64,000 bases of DNA from Planctomycetota bacterium (GCA_020831805.1 JAFIFX010000001.1:124001-188000), one strand, 5' to 3'. Numbered from the stretch's first letter, positions 34,231 to 44,043 are shown. Numbers and translations: made by a program. The notes: a model not told the origin generated them from the sequence alone.

Positions 34231-35484
34231 GTGACGCCGTTTGCGACCTCATCCAAGCCCATTCAGCCCAAGGCGGCGGGTTTCCAGCAGGACACCGTCG
34301 AGGCGGTTTCCCGCGTCCGGGACTCGTTCAGCCGGATCATCGAGCTGAAATGCCCGGGGTCCAAGGCGGTCACGGCAGTCGCCGAGGCCTTCGGGATTCA
34401 CCGCAAGCTGGCGTGGCAGGTCGCCAAGGTGGCCTACGCCAACGACCCCTTCGCCGCGGCCCGGCACATGCCCCCGGCCAAGAGCCTGGACCTGTGGCTC
34501 AAGGCCGCCCGCAAGGCCGGGGTGCCGGAGGCCATGATCGACGCCGCCCGGGAGGCCGGGGTCCGCTTCGAGTCGCTGGCCGAGACCCACGCCTCCAGCC
34601 GGGCCGAGTTCGAGATGCTGCTCGAGTCCTGCGGCGACGGGGCGGACGAGGCGTCGGACGCGAAGTGGCGACAGCAGGCATTCCTGGGCAACTCGTACAC
34701 CTGGGGGGCCCACTGCCGCACGCTGATGGCGTTCTGCGTGCTGATGCCGTCGGAGGACACAGCGCGGCACTTCCACGCGGTGCAGGTGCGCGGGCTGATC
34801 GGCTTCCGCCAGACCCGCCCCGGCGTGCGGTGGATCGTGAACCAGTCGGTGGTGGCCGATGATCAGGCCCGGACGGCCCCGGCCATCGACCGGCGCCCGC
34901 TCGACCCCGTCGCTTCGGAAGCCCACGCGGGCGTGCCGGTGCTGCCGGCGTTCTGCTCGGACCCGATGCCCACCCTTGAGCGCCGACGCACGCCCGACGG
35001 CATGGTCCACGATGAGTTCGCGGCCGGCCCAGTGGGCCAGGCGGGCGAGCGCACGCTGGTCACCGGCGAGATTGTCCGCAACATCGGCGCGGTCCACGCG
35101 ACCGAGCACGACCGTACGGCCCATTTCGGCACCGCCGTCCGCACACCGGCCGAGGGGCTGCACTTCGATTTGTTCGTCAAGTCCGGGCTGTTCGGCTCGG
35201 TCGAGCGCGAGCTGCGGGTGTTCAGCGACCTGGCCTCCCCGATCAGCTTCGATGACCGGGACGCGCTGGAGACCTCGGCCAAGGTCGTACGGCTCGGCCG
35301 CGGGCTCGGCCTGTCCCACACCCCAGACATCCCCGGCTATGCCGACCTGACCGCGTCCGTGTGCGCCTCGGTCGGCATCGACCCCGACGAGTACGAGTTG
35401 TACCGGGTGCGGATGGAGTACCCGCCTGTCCCGACCACCGTGATGATCCGGCACCCGCTGCTGGACGCGGACCAGTTTTCCTGA
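34231..35484 (+). CDS. Conserved hypothetical protein with N-terminal helix-turn-helix-like segment
   Basis: 417 residues if started at this GTG; a TTG 51 bases upstream is in frame and cannot be excluded. Residues about 30-65 (KAVTAVAEAFGIHRKLAWQV) look like a helix-turn-helix that discriminates sequence or partner. The rest is soluble and unlike any family I know, with the words NSYTWGAHCRTLMAF, GEIVRNIGAVHATEHD and HFDLFVKSGLFGSVEREL. No Shine-Dalgarno is visible. A transcription regulator is possible but not established. Confidence 0.55.
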   Translation: MTPFATSSKPIQPKAAGFQQDTVEAVSRVRDSFSRIIELKCPGSKAVTAVAEAFGIHRKLAWQVAKVAYANDPFAAARHMPPAKSLDLWLKAARKAGVPEAMIDAAREAGVRFESLAETHASSRAEFEMLLESCGDGADEASDAKWRQQAFLGNSYTWGAHCRTLMAFCVLMPSEDTARHFHAVQVRGLIGFRQTRPGVRWIVNQSVVADDQARTAPAIDRRPLDPVASEAHAGVPVLPAFCSDPMPTLERRRTPDGMVHDEFAAGPVGQAGERTLVTGEIVRNIGAVHATEHDRTAHFGTAVRTPAEGLHFDLFVKSGLFGSVERELRVFSDLASPISFDDRDALETSAKVVRLGRGLGLSHTPDIPGYADLTASVCASVGIDPDEYELYRVRMEYPPVPTTVMIRHPLLDADQFS

Positions 35485-35543
35485 ACCGATGGACCCACGC
35501 CCCGGTGTGTGTGCCGGGGCGAACAGACACGAGGAGATCCGAG

Positions 35544-36239
35544 ATGAAACGCAACGCAACCCTGCTTCTGGCCGGCGCCCTGGCCGCCCCCGCGTTCGCC
35601 CAGACCGTCGTGAGCAACTACGACGACCTGGCCGAGGGCTTTTACGGCAACTCGTTCACCTACAACGGCGTGACCTACCACAGCATCAACAATGTGCCCG
35701 GCGTCTTCCCCGGCGGCGACACCTTCGAACCGGGCGGCGACATCTTCGGGCTCGGCGACACCATCATCGTCGAGAACGCCGCGCTTCTCTTCAACGACTT
35801 CCCCGGCTGGGGCAGCCCCAACAATGTGCTGACCTTCGGGTCCGCGTTCATCCCCGGCGACAACCTGACGCTCGGCGCGCTGTCCACCATGAGCATGGAC
35901 ATCCACGGCGTGGCCGATTCCGCCTCGTTCGACATGGGCTACTACGAGAACGGCCCGTGGGGCGGCATCCGTTTCCACCTCGAGGCGTACCGCCACGGCG
36001 CGGTCGTCGCCTCCGACTCCTTCGAGGTCTCGGATCTCGGCGGGCGTGACAACATCGCCTTCGCCAACATGTCCGTGTCCGGCGCGCTCTTCGATTCGCT
36101 CCGCGTCTTCGCGACCTACGGCGATGACTACTCCGGCCCGCGCTTCATCATGGACGACCTGACGATCAACTACATCCCCGCGCCCGGCTCGCTCGCCCTG
36201 CTCGGCCTGGGCGGTCTGATGGCCCGTCGTCGCCGCTGA
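35544..36239 (+). CDS. Exported PEP-CTERM sorting-signal protein
   Basis: 231 residues. Signal peptide MKRNATLLLAGALAAPAFA (1-19), a beta-rich Gly/Asn/Asp domain of about 190 residues, and a C-terminal sorting tripartite signal: PAPGS, hydrophobic LALLGLGGL, basic RRRR. Such tails are recognised by an exosortase, which processes and delivers the protein to the outer surface or exopolysaccharide. GAGGAG lies 8 bases before the ATG. No exosortase gene is in the window. A terminator follows at 36289-36328. Confidence 0.85.
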   Translation: MKRNATLLLAGALAAPAFAQTVVSNYDDLAEGFYGNSFTYNGVTYHSINNVPGVFPGGDTFEPGGDIFGLGDTIIVENAALLFNDFPGWGSPNNVLTFGSAFIPGDNLTLGALSTMSMDIHGVADSASFDMGYYENGPWGGIRFHLEAYRHGAVVASDSFEVSDLGGRDNIAFANMSVSGALFDSLRVFATYGDDYSGPRFIMDDLTINYIPAPGSLALLGLGGLMARRRR

Positions 36240-36288
36240 ATCCTGACCCCCCACCGCCATCAGGCGGACCCATTGCCCCCCTCGAACG

Positions 36289-36328
36289 AGGCCCGCCGCG
36301 CTCCGGTGCGTGCGGGCCTTCTTCTTTC
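36289..36328 (+). terminator. Intrinsic terminator after the PEP-CTERM gene
   Basis: AGGCCCGC (36289-36296) pairs with GCGGGCCT (36312-36319); the T-rich tail is TCTTCTTT. It lies 50 bases after the stop codon on the coding strand. Confidence 0.7.
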
Positions 36329-36357
36329 ATGGTGACGCGGCGTGCCCAGGAAACGGC

Positions 36358-36395
36358 GAGGGGCCGGGCGATCACGCGGATCATCCCGGCCCCTC
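36358..36395 (-). terminator. 11-bp inverted repeat downstream of the HIT-family gene
   Basis: GAGGGGCCGGG (36358-36368) pairs perfectly with CCCGGCCCCTC (36385-36395), with an inner GATC/GATC extension. It lies about 80 bases past the HIT gene stop on the minus strand. Only TTTCC follows, so a terminator or a 3'-end stabiliser is possible. Confidence 0.4.
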
Positions 36396-36476
36396 TCCAG
36401 TCCTGTGCGCTCCCGTGCGTGGATCCCGGGCGGCGTGTGCCCTTCTACAGCGGAAGCCGGGGCGATCGGTCACGGG

Positions 36477-36944
36477 CTATCCGAGAAATCGCTGGATTTC
36501 GCGCCGCAGGCGGGCGAGCAGCTCGGCGTCGGCGCCGCCGGGGTCGGCCCTACGGGCGTTCGGGAAGTCGTAGGCCTCGAAGGGGCCGAGCCGGCGCAGG
36601 CCCGGCTCTTCCGAAGCGAACCGGGGCACGGCGTGGCCGTGCAGCTCGGGCACCTGGTTGCAGAGGATCAGGTAGTTGATCCGCTCGGCCCCGGTCGCGG
36701 CCAGCACGGTGTCGCCGAGCGTGATGAAATCGGCCATGAACGCCGCCCGGGCGTCGGGGTCGAGGTCGTTGACCGACGAGACCACCGGGTCGGGCAGGAG
36801 CATGCAGCAACCCGTGATCGGGCCGGGCTGCTGGTTGCCCAGGATCGCCCAGCCGGAGGGCATGCGAGCGATGAACTGGGGGTCTTCATCCCGACGGAGG
36901 CGTTCGACGCGGCTGGCGATGGGGCCGAGCGGGGCGGTGGTCAT
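36477..36944 (-). CDS. HIT-family protein
   Basis: 155 residues. The pattern matches short HIT (histidine triad) nucleotide hydrolase/transferase proteins: GWAILGNQQPGPITGCCMLL, then TGAERINYLILCNQVPELHG and HAVPRF. The triad is degenerate (HGHAVPR instead of HxHxHxx), so substrate and even activity are unsure. It is divergent from the YCII-like lipoprotein with a 43-base gap. Confidence 0.65.
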   Translation of the reverse strand: MTTAPLGPIASRVERLRRDEDPQFIARMPSGWAILGNQQPGPITGCCMLLPDPVVSSVNDLDPDARAAFMADFITLGDTVLAATGAERINYLILCNQVPELHGHAVPRFASEEPGLRRLGPFEAYDFPNARRADPGGADAELLARLRREIQRFLG

Positions 36945-36987
36945 GGCGCAGGGTATGCCCGGGGGTCATCGGTGGTATGCTGCGGGG

Positions 36988-37431
36988 ATGACGACCCGCC
37001 CCGCCGCGTTCGTGCTCGCGTGCCTGCTGGCCCTGCTGCCCGCCTGCGCCGCCGCCCCAGACCGAGGATCCGGCCCCGAGAGCCCGCCCGTGCGCGACTA
37101 TGTCTTCGTGTTCATCACCACCGGCCCGCTGCGGACGCCCACCCCCGAGCAGTCCCATGAAGCCATGCGCGGCCACTTCGCCAACATGCAGCGGCTCGCC
37201 GACGCCGGCAAGCTGCTGATCGCCGGGCCGTACCTCGACCCACGCCCGACGCCGGACCACCGGGGGATCTTCGTGATGGACGAGACGGAGATCGCCGCGG
37301 GCCTGGCGCTGGCCAACACGGACCCGGCCGTGGCGATGGGCGTGTTCGTGATGGCAGCGTCCCGGTTCACGACGGACCGGCCGCTGACGGAACTGCCGCG
37401 GCCCACAGTGAACGGACTCGATCTTTTCTAG
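36988..37431 (+). CDS. YCII-like lipoprotein
   Basis: 147 residues. Lipoprotein signal with lipobox LPAC (Cys20), then a domain of about 95 residues resembling YCII/DGPF proteins: MRGHFANMQRLADAGKLLIA, GPYLDPRPTPDHRGIFVMD and ANTDPAVAMGVF. YCII domains carry a His/Asp pair in a ferredoxin-like fold and are usually cytoplasmic, so the secreted form is unusual. Its stop overlaps the stop of the convergent hepT-like gene by 4 bases. Confidence 0.7.
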   Translation: MTTRPAAFVLACLLALLPACAAAPDRGSGPESPPVRDYVFVFITTGPLRTPTPEQSHEAMRGHFANMQRLADAGKLLIAGPYLDPRPTPDHRGIFVMDETEIAAGLALANTDPAVAMGVFVMAASRFTTDRPLTELPRPTVNGLDLF

Positions 37432-37760
37432 ATTACTTCCAGCACCGAGCGGAGTTGGTCACGCAAGGGGGGAAGATTCTCCCGCACCGTCCGGTGCAGG
37501 TGCGCCGGGTCCACCTGTGGGTAGACATGCACCATGAAGTTGCGGAAGTGACGCATCTCACGCCACGGGATATCGGGGAAACGCTGCCGCAGGTCGTCGG
37601 GTATGTGGCCCGCGGCTTCGCCGAGCGTGATGAACGCGGCCCGGACGGCATAAACCGTCTTCAGATCATCGAGGAAGTCGATCGCCGCTTCGGTCGCCCC
37701 GAGCATGTGCTCGATGCGCGTGCGAACGATCAGACGCTCGTCGGCCGGGTCATGCGACAC
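37428..37760 (-). CDS. hepT: HEPN-domain toxin, HepT/DUF86 type
   Basis: 110 residues from a GTG lying inside the last codons of the mntA-like gene (11-base overlap), the usual linkage of this pair. Helical DUF86 fold; the RNase motif Rx4HxY is intact as RNFMVHVY (Arg73, His78, Tyr80). In the known MntA-HepT module the toxin cleaves RNA and is silenced when the antitoxin AMPylates the tyrosine of this motif. The module probably acts in stress or phage response; it carries no sign of recent transfer in base composition. Confidence 0.8.
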   Translation of the reverse strand: MSHDPADERLIVRTRIEHMLGATEAAIDFLDDLKTVYAVRAAFITLGEAAGHIPDDLRQRFPDIPWREMRHFRNFMVHVYPQVDPAHLHRTVRENLPPLRDQLRSVLEVI

Positions 37761-38079
37761 GGATGAGATCCCGCTCGACGGTGGCTCTGAACTCGGGGCG
37801 GAGCCCGCCGTGGTCCTCCACGAGGTCGACGGGGCGACCGACCAGATCCTCCAACTCGCACGCGAGGCGTGACAGGGAGAAGAGAGTGACCGGGGCTCCG
37901 GGCAGGAAGCGGACGAGAACATCGAGGTCGGACGAGCGATCGTCGGAGCCCCGGGCGAACGAACCGAACAGACCGAGTTCGGCCACCGAGTGATGCTGGC
38001 GGAGTTCGGGCAGGGCGGTTCGGAGTTGCTCGATGATCTGGTCGTGATCCATGGCGAGATTGTACCGAGATTGTACCAA
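37750..38079 (-). CDS. mntA: Minimal nucleotidyltransferase antitoxin (MntA type)
   Basis: 109 residues. Pol-beta-type nucleotidyltransferase core: GSFARG (30-35) and the metal-binding pair in SSDLDVLVRF (Asp42, Asp44). A third acidic residue follows near DLVEDHGG. This is the size and motif set of MNT antitoxins that AMPylate HepT. It precedes and overlaps hepT. An adjacent pair of unknown genes upstream on the same strand is probably independent. Confidence 0.8.
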   Translation of the reverse strand: MVQSRYNLAMDHDQIIEQLRTALPELRQHHSVAELGLFGSFARGSDDRSSDLDVLVRFLPGAPVTLFSLSRLACELEDLVGRPVDLVEDHGGLRPEFRATVERDLIRVA

Positions 38080-38115
38080 GGCTTCGGCTTGATCGGGCGG
38101 CCATCGTGAATGTTC

Positions 38116-38562
38116 TTACGCACCCGCAAGGAAGTTTGAAACCATTGGCGTCAGGGTGCTTTCGATCCTGCGGGAACCGGTGAGTCGTCGCCACCACGAC
38201 GGGTTGCGCTCGAGTTGGTACTCGAACAGTGGTTGCCCCCGGAGATCGGCCGGCCAGAGCACGCGGCTCTTGAACGAGGTCGAGTCGGCCAAGCCGAGTT
38301 CCATGCCCGGGAACCGCTCGCCGAGGCGATCCCAGACATCCCGGAATCCGGCCGCGTAGAACGGGAAACGCACCCACTCGGATTGGAGCGCGATGTGAAT
38401 CAACCAGTCGTCTCCCAGGGCCTCGATGGTCTCCTCGGCGATCAGGCGCACCTCGGCCAGCTTGATCGACCAGGCGGTTCCGTTGACCCCCGTGTAGGAG
38501 AGCCGATCTCCCACGAGTTCCACGCGGCCCGACATCGCTTCTCGCTTGAGGTCGGGCTTCAT
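38116..38562 (-). CDS. Hypothetical protein
   Basis: 148 residues, soluble, with a beta-rich, tryptophan-containing sequence (DDWLIHIALQSEWVRFPFYA). No signal, no motif recognised. The ATG overlaps the stop of the upstream membrane protein (ATGA), so the two are co-translated. It ends 36 bases before the mntA start. Confidence 0.5.
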   Translation of the reverse strand: MKPDLKREAMSGRVELVGDRLSYTGVNGTAWSIKLAEVRLIAEETIEALGDDWLIHIALQSEWVRFPFYAAGFRDVWDRLGERFPGMELGLADSTSFKSRVLWPADLRGQPLFEYQLERNPSWWRRLTGSRRIESTLTPMVSNFLAGA

Positions 38563-39233
38563 GGCCGGGCCTCGAAGGCGAGGGGCCGTCGGCGGGTCGC
38601 GTCGGCGATCCGCTTGGCGACGGCGACGAGGATGACGGCCGCGAGCAGCCAGACGATGAGAAACCCGATCGGGTTGCCGAGGATCTGCAGGCTGGGCGGG
38701 TAGATCACGACGTGGCCTTGGCGGAAGATCTCTTCGGGTATCGGAGTGCCCGAGTCGGGGATCGGGTACGGGAATGTGGTCGAGTCTCGTTCCTGATTCG
38801 GAACGGCCAACGCCGCGTTCGGGCCGTCACGCAACGCCAGTTGGACAAGCCCATCGATCGACGCGGCCCATTCCGCGCGGATGCCCGGTGGCACACTCGG
38901 GTACCGATCATCGATCATGGACGCGATCGTGCCAGACGGGTCGCCCACGGGCCGGCCGGATCTGACGAGCCAAGTGGGTTCTTCCCATTCGACTGTGAAG
39001 CGGATCGTGTCGAGCGGTCTGATCAGTCGGCTGCGATGAACGATGTGGACGCGGCCGATCTCGTATTCGGTGCCGTGGCCGTCCTGCTCGTACGGGACGC
39101 GGTGCATGAAACTGTACTGGCGCGAGGTGGTACCGGCGAATAGTTCATTGGCGGCGAGGGCGGAGATGATGATGATGGCGAGCGCCAACGCGGCGAGCAG
39201 GATGAGGCGGATGGCTCGGCGGGCGATGCTCAT
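38559..39233 (-). CDS. Hypothetical membrane protein
   Basis: 224 residues. One helix near the N-terminus (about 10-29) and one near the C-terminus (about 185-208) flank an extracytoplasmic domain of about 150 residues, followed by a basic tail. No family recognised. It overlaps the following gene by 4 bases. It contains one of the rare ACGT sites (38710-38713). Confidence 0.5.
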   Translation of the reverse strand: MSIARRAIRLILLAALALAIIIISALAANELFAGTTSRQYSFMHRVPYEQDGHGTEYEIGRVHIVHRSRLIRPLDTIRFTVEWEEPTWLVRSGRPVGDPSGTIASMIDDRYPSVPPGIRAEWAASIDGLVQLALRDGPNAALAVPNQERDSTTFPYPIPDSGTPIPEEIFRQGHVVIYPPSLQILGNPIGFLIVWLLAAVILVAVAKRIADATRRRPLAFEARP

Positions 39234-39353
39234 TGGGAGATGGTAACCGATTGGGATGTTGAAACAAAGAAGAAGGCCGTCTGGAAGCCGGCCCCACCAA
39301 GAAACTCCGAGCTTTGCTCGGACGGGGGCAGGAAGCCCCCCGCTCTAAGATTC

Positions 39354-42300
39354 TCAGAGCATCGGTTTGAGGTAGCGGCCCGTGTGGCTCGCCTTGTTCT
39401 TCGCCACCTGCTCGGGCGTACCGGTCGCCACGATCGTGCCGCCGCCGTCGCCGCCTTCGGGGCCGAGGTCGATGATCCAGTCGGCGGACTTGATGACATC
39501 CAGGTTGTGCTCGATGACCACCAGGGTGTTGTTCGAATCGGCCAGGCGGTTGAGGACTTCGAGGAGTTTTCGGATGTCCTCGAAGTGCAGGCCGGTGGTG
39601 GGCTCGTCGAGGATGTAGAGGGTGTGCTCGGTGCTGGGGGTGCCGTCGTGGCGGGTGCCCTTGCCGAGTTCGGTGGCGAGCTTGACGCGCTGGGCCTCGC
39701 CGCCGGAGATGGTGGTGCTGGGCTGGCCGAGGGTGATGTAGCCCAGGCCGACATCGCGGAGGCACTCGACGAAGCGGGCGATCTTGGGGTGGTTCTCGAA
39801 GAAGGTGCAGGCGTCCTCGACCGTCAACGCCAGCACCTCGGCGATGGACTTGCCGCGGTACTTCACTTCGAGCGTCTCGCGGTTGTAGCGGGTGCCCTTG
39901 CACACTTCGCACTCGACGAAGATGTCGGGGAGGAAGTGCATCTCGATCTTCTTGAGGCCCTGGCCCTGGCAGGCCTCGCAGCGGCCGCCGCCGCCGGCCT
40001 TGCCGCCGCGTTCGGCGGAGACATTGAAGCTGAACCGCCCGGGCTGGTAGCCGCGGATCTTGGACTCCTTGGTGGCGGCGAAGACCTTGCGGATCTCGTC
40101 GAACACGCCGGTGTAGGTCGCGGGGTTGGAGCGGGGCGTGCGCCCGATGGGGCTCTGGTCGACCTCGATGATCCGCTGGACGTGCTGGAGGCCGTTGACG
40201 CGGGTGTGGGCGCCGGGCAGATCACCGCCGCCCGTGAGGTGCTTGCGCACGGCGCGGAGGAGGATGTCGTTGACCAGAGTGGACTTGCCCGAACCCGAGA
40301 CGCCGGTGACGCAGACGATCCCGCCGAGGGGGAAGGCGGCGTCGATACTCTTGAGGTTGTTCTGTTTGGCGCCCTTGATGGTCAGGGCTTTCTTTTCGTC
40401 CTGCGGGCGCCGGGACTTGGGGACCTCGATGTTCCTGCGGCCGGACAGGTAATCGCCCGTGAGCGAGCCGGGGGTGTCGATGACCTGCTGGACGGTGCCC
40501 TGGGCGACAATCCGCCCGCCATGCACGCCGGGGCCGGGGCCGATGTCCACGACATGGTCGGCAGCCCGGATCATGTCCTCGTCATGCTCGACGACCAGCA
40601 CGGTGTTGCCGATGTCGGTCAGGTGGCGGAGGGTGGCGATGAGGCGGTCGTTGTCGCGCTGGTGCAGGCCGATGGTCGGCTCGTCGAGCACATAGCACGC
40701 GCCGACGAGGCCCGAGCCGACCTGGGTGGCCAGGCGGATACGCTGAGCCTCGCCGCCGGAGAGGGTGGCGGTGCGCCGGTCGAGGCTGAGGTAGTCCAGC
40801 CCGACGCTGGTCAGGAAGCGCAACCGGTTGCCGACCTCGCGGAGGATGGGCTCGGCGATGGTGGCCTGCTCCTGCGTGAGCTTGAGGCCCTCCATGTAGG
40901 CGATGGCGTCGGTGATGTTCAGGCGGCTCAGCTCGGCGATGTTGAGCATCGTGCCGTCGTTGACCGGCCTTCCGATGACGGTGGGCGACGCGGCCCGGGC
41001 CAACTCGGCGTGGTGCGTGCTCTCGACGAGCACATGCAGGGCCTCAAGGCGCAGGCGGTCGCCGTGGCACTCGTGGCAGACGGTCTCGCGCTGGTACTGG
41101 TGGAGGTGGTCCTTGACCCAGGTGGACTCGGTCTTCTCGAACCAGGCGCGGAGCATGGGCAGGGCGCCGTCCCACTGCGCCTTGTGCTTCTTGGCCTGCT
41201 CGGGGGTGGTGCCGCGGAGGAGGATCTCGTAGACCTCGGGGTCGAGCCGGCGCATGGTGGTGCTGGGGGCGACATCGAAGGCCCGGCAGAAGCGGCGGAG
41301 GTAGCGCGGGTAGATCATGCCGCCGGGGCCGTTCTTTTTCCAGGGCGCGATGCCGCCGGAGAGGATGGCCTTGTCGGGGTCGGGCACGACGAGGTCCTCG
41401 GCGAACTCAAGGATCGCGCCCAGGCCGTGGCAGGTCGGGCACGCGCCGAAGGGGGAGTTGAACGAGAACAGGCGGGGCGAGAGTTCTTCGAGGGCGACCT
41501 CGGGGTGCTCGGGGTCGGCGAAGCGGGTGGAGAAGGACCGGTCGACAAAAGTTCCGCTCTCTTCCACGCTGGCGATCACCGAGCCGTCCGCCAGGCGCAG
41601 GGCGGCCTCGACCGACTCGGCCAGGCGCTGGCGGCTGTCCTCGTTGATCGCCAGGCGATCGATGACAGCGTCGATGTCGTGCTTCTTGTGCCGGTGCAGG
41701 TCCAGCGGGTTCTCGCCCTCGTTTTTGAGCACCTCGCGCAGGTCGACGATCTGGCCGTTGACGCGTGCGCGGGCCCAGCCGTTCTGGCTGAGGGATTCGA
41801 GGGTGTCCTTGTGGAAGCCCTTCTTGCCGCGGACGACGGGGGCGATGACCATCAGGCGCGTGCCCTCGGGCAGGCCCATCAGGTAGTCGACGATCTGGCT
41901 GGCGCTCGACGCCTGGACCTTGACGCCGGAGCGCTCCAGCACCGTACCGTCCTTCTTCGCCTTGGTCACGGCCCACGACCGGGGCGTGCCGCAGCGGGCG
42001 AAGAGCAGGCGGAGGTAATCGAAGATCTCGGTAGTCGTCGCGACGGTCGACCGGGGGTTGTGGGCGCTGGAGCGCTGCTCGATGGCGATGGTCGGGGGGA
42101 TGCCCTCGATTTCTTCGACATCGGGCTTCTTGAGCTGGTCGAGGAACTGGCGGGCGTAGGCCGACAGCGACTCCATGTACTTGCGCTGGCCCTCGGCGAA
42201 GATGGTGTCGAAGGCCAGCGAACTCTTGCCCGAGCCGGACAGGCCGGTCATGACCACCAGCCGGTCCCGCGGGATGGTCAGGTCGATGTTCTTGAGGTTG

Positions 42301-42470
42301 TGCTCCTTGGCCCCGCGCACGCGGATGACCCGCTCGGCCTCGGCGGACCCCGCCCGCAATGGCTTGGGCTCGGCCTGCGAAGCGGGCTTGGCGGCCTTGC
42401 GGGTGCGGCTGGCTTTGGACTTCTTGGGCATGGGACGGCCGGCGGCGGGCTGGGGGGTGGCGGTTGGCAT
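39354..42470 (-). CDS. uvrA: Excinuclease ABC subunit A
   Basis: Damage-sensing ATPase of nucleotide excision repair. 1,038 residues with a basic N-terminal extension of about 45 residues. The first ABC module has [20 protein letters not shown] and [21 protein letters not shown], then DEPTIGLH. The second has [30 protein letters not shown] and DEPTTGLHF. Zinc knuckles CPTCHG ... CHECHG and CEACQG ... CEVCKG are intact. The region that often carries an extra CxxC near residue 130 lacks it here ([12 protein letters not shown]). GGAAGAG precedes the chosen ATG. It is divergent from the MacB-like gene with a 153-base gap. Confidence 0.97.
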   Translation of the reverse strand: MPTATPQPAAGRPMPKKSKASRTRKAAKPASQAEPKPLRAGSAEAERVIRVRGAKEHNLKNIDLTIPRDRLVVMTGLSGSGKSSLAFDTIFAEGQRKYMESLSAYARQFLDQLKKPDVEEIEGIPPTIAIEQRSSAHNPRSTVATTTEIFDYLRLLFARCGTPRSWAVTKAKKDGTVLERSGVKVQASSASQIVDYLMGLPEGTRLMVIAPVVRGKKGFHKDTLESLSQNGWARARVNGQIVDLREVLKNEGENPLDLHRHKKHDIDAVIDRLAINEDSRQRLAESVEAALRLADGSVIASVEESGTFVDRSFSTRFADPEHPEVALEELSPRLFSFNSPFGACPTCHGLGAILEFAEDLVVPDPDKAILSGGIAPWKKNGPGGMIYPRYLRRFCRAFDVAPSTTMRRLDPEVYEILLRGTTPEQAKKHKAQWDGALPMLRAWFEKTESTWVKDHLHQYQRETVCHECHGDRLRLEALHVLVESTHHAELARAASPTVIGRPVNDGTMLNIAELSRLNITDAIAYMEGLKLTQEQATIAEPILREVGNRLRFLTSVGLDYLSLDRRTATLSGGEAQRIRLATQVGSGLVGACYVLDEPTIGLHQRDNDRLIATLRHLTDIGNTVLVVEHDEDMIRAADHVVDIGPGPGVHGGRIVAQGTVQQVIDTPGSLTGDYLSGRRNIEVPKSRRPQDEKKALTIKGAKQNNLKSIDAAFPLGGIVCVTGVSGSGKSTLVNDILLRAVRKHLTGGGDLPGAHTRVNGLQHVQRIIEVDQSPIGRTPRSNPATYTGVFDEIRKVFAATKESKIRGYQPGRFSFNVSAERGGKAGGGGRCEACQGQGLKKIEMHFLPDIFVECEVCKGTRYNRETLEVKYRGKSIAEVLALTVEDACTFFENHPKIARFVECLRDVGLGYITLGQPSTTISGGEAQRVKLATELGKGTRHDGTPSTEHTLYILDEPTTGLHFEDIRKLLEVLNRLADSNNTLVVIEHNLDVIKSADWIIDLGPEGGDGGGTIVATGTPEQVAKNKASHTGRYLKPML

Positions 42471-42623
42471 CTCTCTTCCATGGGCCTTTCTGGTTCGACC
42501 CGGGCGTGGCGGGGATCGTAGCAACGCGCCGAACCGACCCGCACAAACTCCGTTCGGTTCTTCCCCCGAAACCGATGCCGCCCGCCACCCGAACCCACCG
42601 GACTCGGTACGATCACCTGCCCC

Positions 42624-43955
42624 ATGACCTTCCTCATCGAAACCATCCGCCTCGGCCTGGCCAACCTCCGGCTGCAGATGCTCCGGAGCATCCTGACGGC
42701 GTTGGGCATCATTTTCGGCGTGGCCGCGGTGATCACCATGGTCGCCATCGGCGAGGGCTCCACCGCCGAGGCCCTGGCCCAGATCGAGCGCCTCGGCGCC
42801 CGCAACATCATCATCCGCTCGGTCCAGCCGCCCGAATCCCCCGATCAGGCCGGCGGGCAGCAGCGGTCGCGGATGCTCAAGTACGGCCTGAGCCGTGAAG
42901 ACCTCCGGATCCTGGAGGAAACCTTCACCGACGCCTCCGCGATCGTGCCCCTCAAGGAGGTCGGATCCCAGATCCTCCGCGGCCCGATCGCCAAGACCTC
43001 CCAGACCTTCGGCACGACCCCCGAGTTCGTCCATGTCGCCCGCCTTACCGTCGCCCGCGGCCGGTACCTGACCCGGGCGGACATGGAACAGCAGGCGATG
43101 GTCGCCGTGATCGGTCCGCTGGTGGCCGATTCGCTATTCCCCCTGGAGGATCCGCTGGGCAAGACCTTCCGGGTGGACGAGCATGTCCTCCAGGTCGTCG
43201 GCGTGCTCGCGCCGGTGGGCCTCTCGGGCGGCGCCGGCGCGGCGCTGGTCGGACGCGACCTGAACCAGGACATCCACATCCCGATCACCGCGGCCCGGGC
43301 CGCGATGGGCGACACCGTGATCCGGCGATCCTCCGGGGCCTTTTCCATGACCGAGGTCGAAGTCCACGAGATCTACCTCGAAGCCCCGACCCGGGAGCGG
43401 GTGGTCCCCGATGCGCAGCGTGCGCGGCGTCTGCTGGAAACGCGGCACCCGCGCATGGAAGATGTCACGATGATCGTGCCCTACGAACTGCTTGAATCGG
43501 CCCGCAAGCGGGCCATGACCGGGCAATGGATCTCCGGCGCGATCGCCGGCATCTCCCTGCTGGTCGGCGGCATCGGCATCATGAACATCATGCTCGCCAA
43601 TGTGACCGAGCGCACCCGCGAGATCGGTATCCGCCGTGCGCTGGGCGCCACCCGCAAGCACATCGTCGCCCAGTTCCTCGTCGAGACCTCGGTGCTCTCC
43701 GCCATCGGCGGGCTGATCGGCGTCGCCCTCGGCATCGGGCTGTCGCTGACCATCGGCTGGGTCGTGCCGAAGCTGCACACCTTCCCAATCATCGGAGCTT
43801 CCGTGCCCGCCGACGCCTCGCTGCCAACGGTGCTGAGCCTGTGGTCGATCCTCGTTGCGTTCCTGGTCGCCGCGGCCACGGGTCTGATCTTCGGCATCTA
43901 TCCGGCCCGCAAGGCCGCCAAGCAGGACCCGATCGTCGCGCTGCGCCACGACTGA
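42624..43955 (+). CDS. MacB-type ABC permease (FtsX family)
   Basis: 443 residues. Layout of MacB permeases: N-terminal helix (about 18-42, LRSILTALGIIFGVAAVITM), an extracytoplasmic MacB_PCD domain (about 45-290), then three C-terminal helices. The FtsX core is GGIGIMNIMLANVTERTREI (about 315-334), IRRALGATRKHIVAQFLVET, and a last helix before IYPARKAAKQDPIVALRHD. The dedicated ATPase is not adjacent; the LolD-type ATPase 17 kb away or another copy elsewhere may serve. Terminated by the hairpin at 43985-44012 or by read-through. Confidence 0.88.
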   Translation: MTFLIETIRLGLANLRLQMLRSILTALGIIFGVAAVITMVAIGEGSTAEALAQIERLGARNIIIRSVQPPESPDQAGGQQRSRMLKYGLSREDLRILEETFTDASAIVPLKEVGSQILRGPIAKTSQTFGTTPEFVHVARLTVARGRYLTRADMEQQAMVAVIGPLVADSLFPLEDPLGKTFRVDEHVLQVVGVLAPVGLSGGAGAALVGRDLNQDIHIPITAARAAMGDTVIRRSSGAFSMTEVEVHEIYLEAPTRERVVPDAQRARRLLETRHPRMEDVTMIVPYELLESARKRAMTGQWISGAIAGISLLVGGIGIMNIMLANVTERTREIGIRRALGATRKHIVAQFLVETSVLSAIGGLIGVALGIGLSLTIGWVVPKLHTFPIIGASVPADASLPTVLSLWSILVAFLVAAATGLIFGIYPARKAAKQDPIVALRHD

Positions 43956-43984
43956 TCCCGGCCCGACGCCCCGCTGACCGCACG

Positions 43985-44012
43985 AAAAAACGCCGGCATT
44001 CCTGCCGGCGTT
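43985..44012 (-). terminator. Intrinsic terminator for infC, possibly bidirectional
   Basis: CGCCGGCA (43991-43998) pairs with TGCCGGCG (44003-44010) around a 4-base loop. On the minus strand it is followed by TTTTTT, a classic terminator 34 bases after the infC stop. On the plus strand only TTGTGTTC follows. Confidence 0.85.
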
Positions 44013-44043
44013 GTGTTCGATGTAGCGGGTGAGGGGGGCGGAC

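Noticed and set aside
39240-42521. Open frame of over 1,000 codons opposite uvrA
   Set aside because: Same antisense effect; composition is unnatural (V, L, A, D, G, H only) and the coding strand carries all UvrA motifs.
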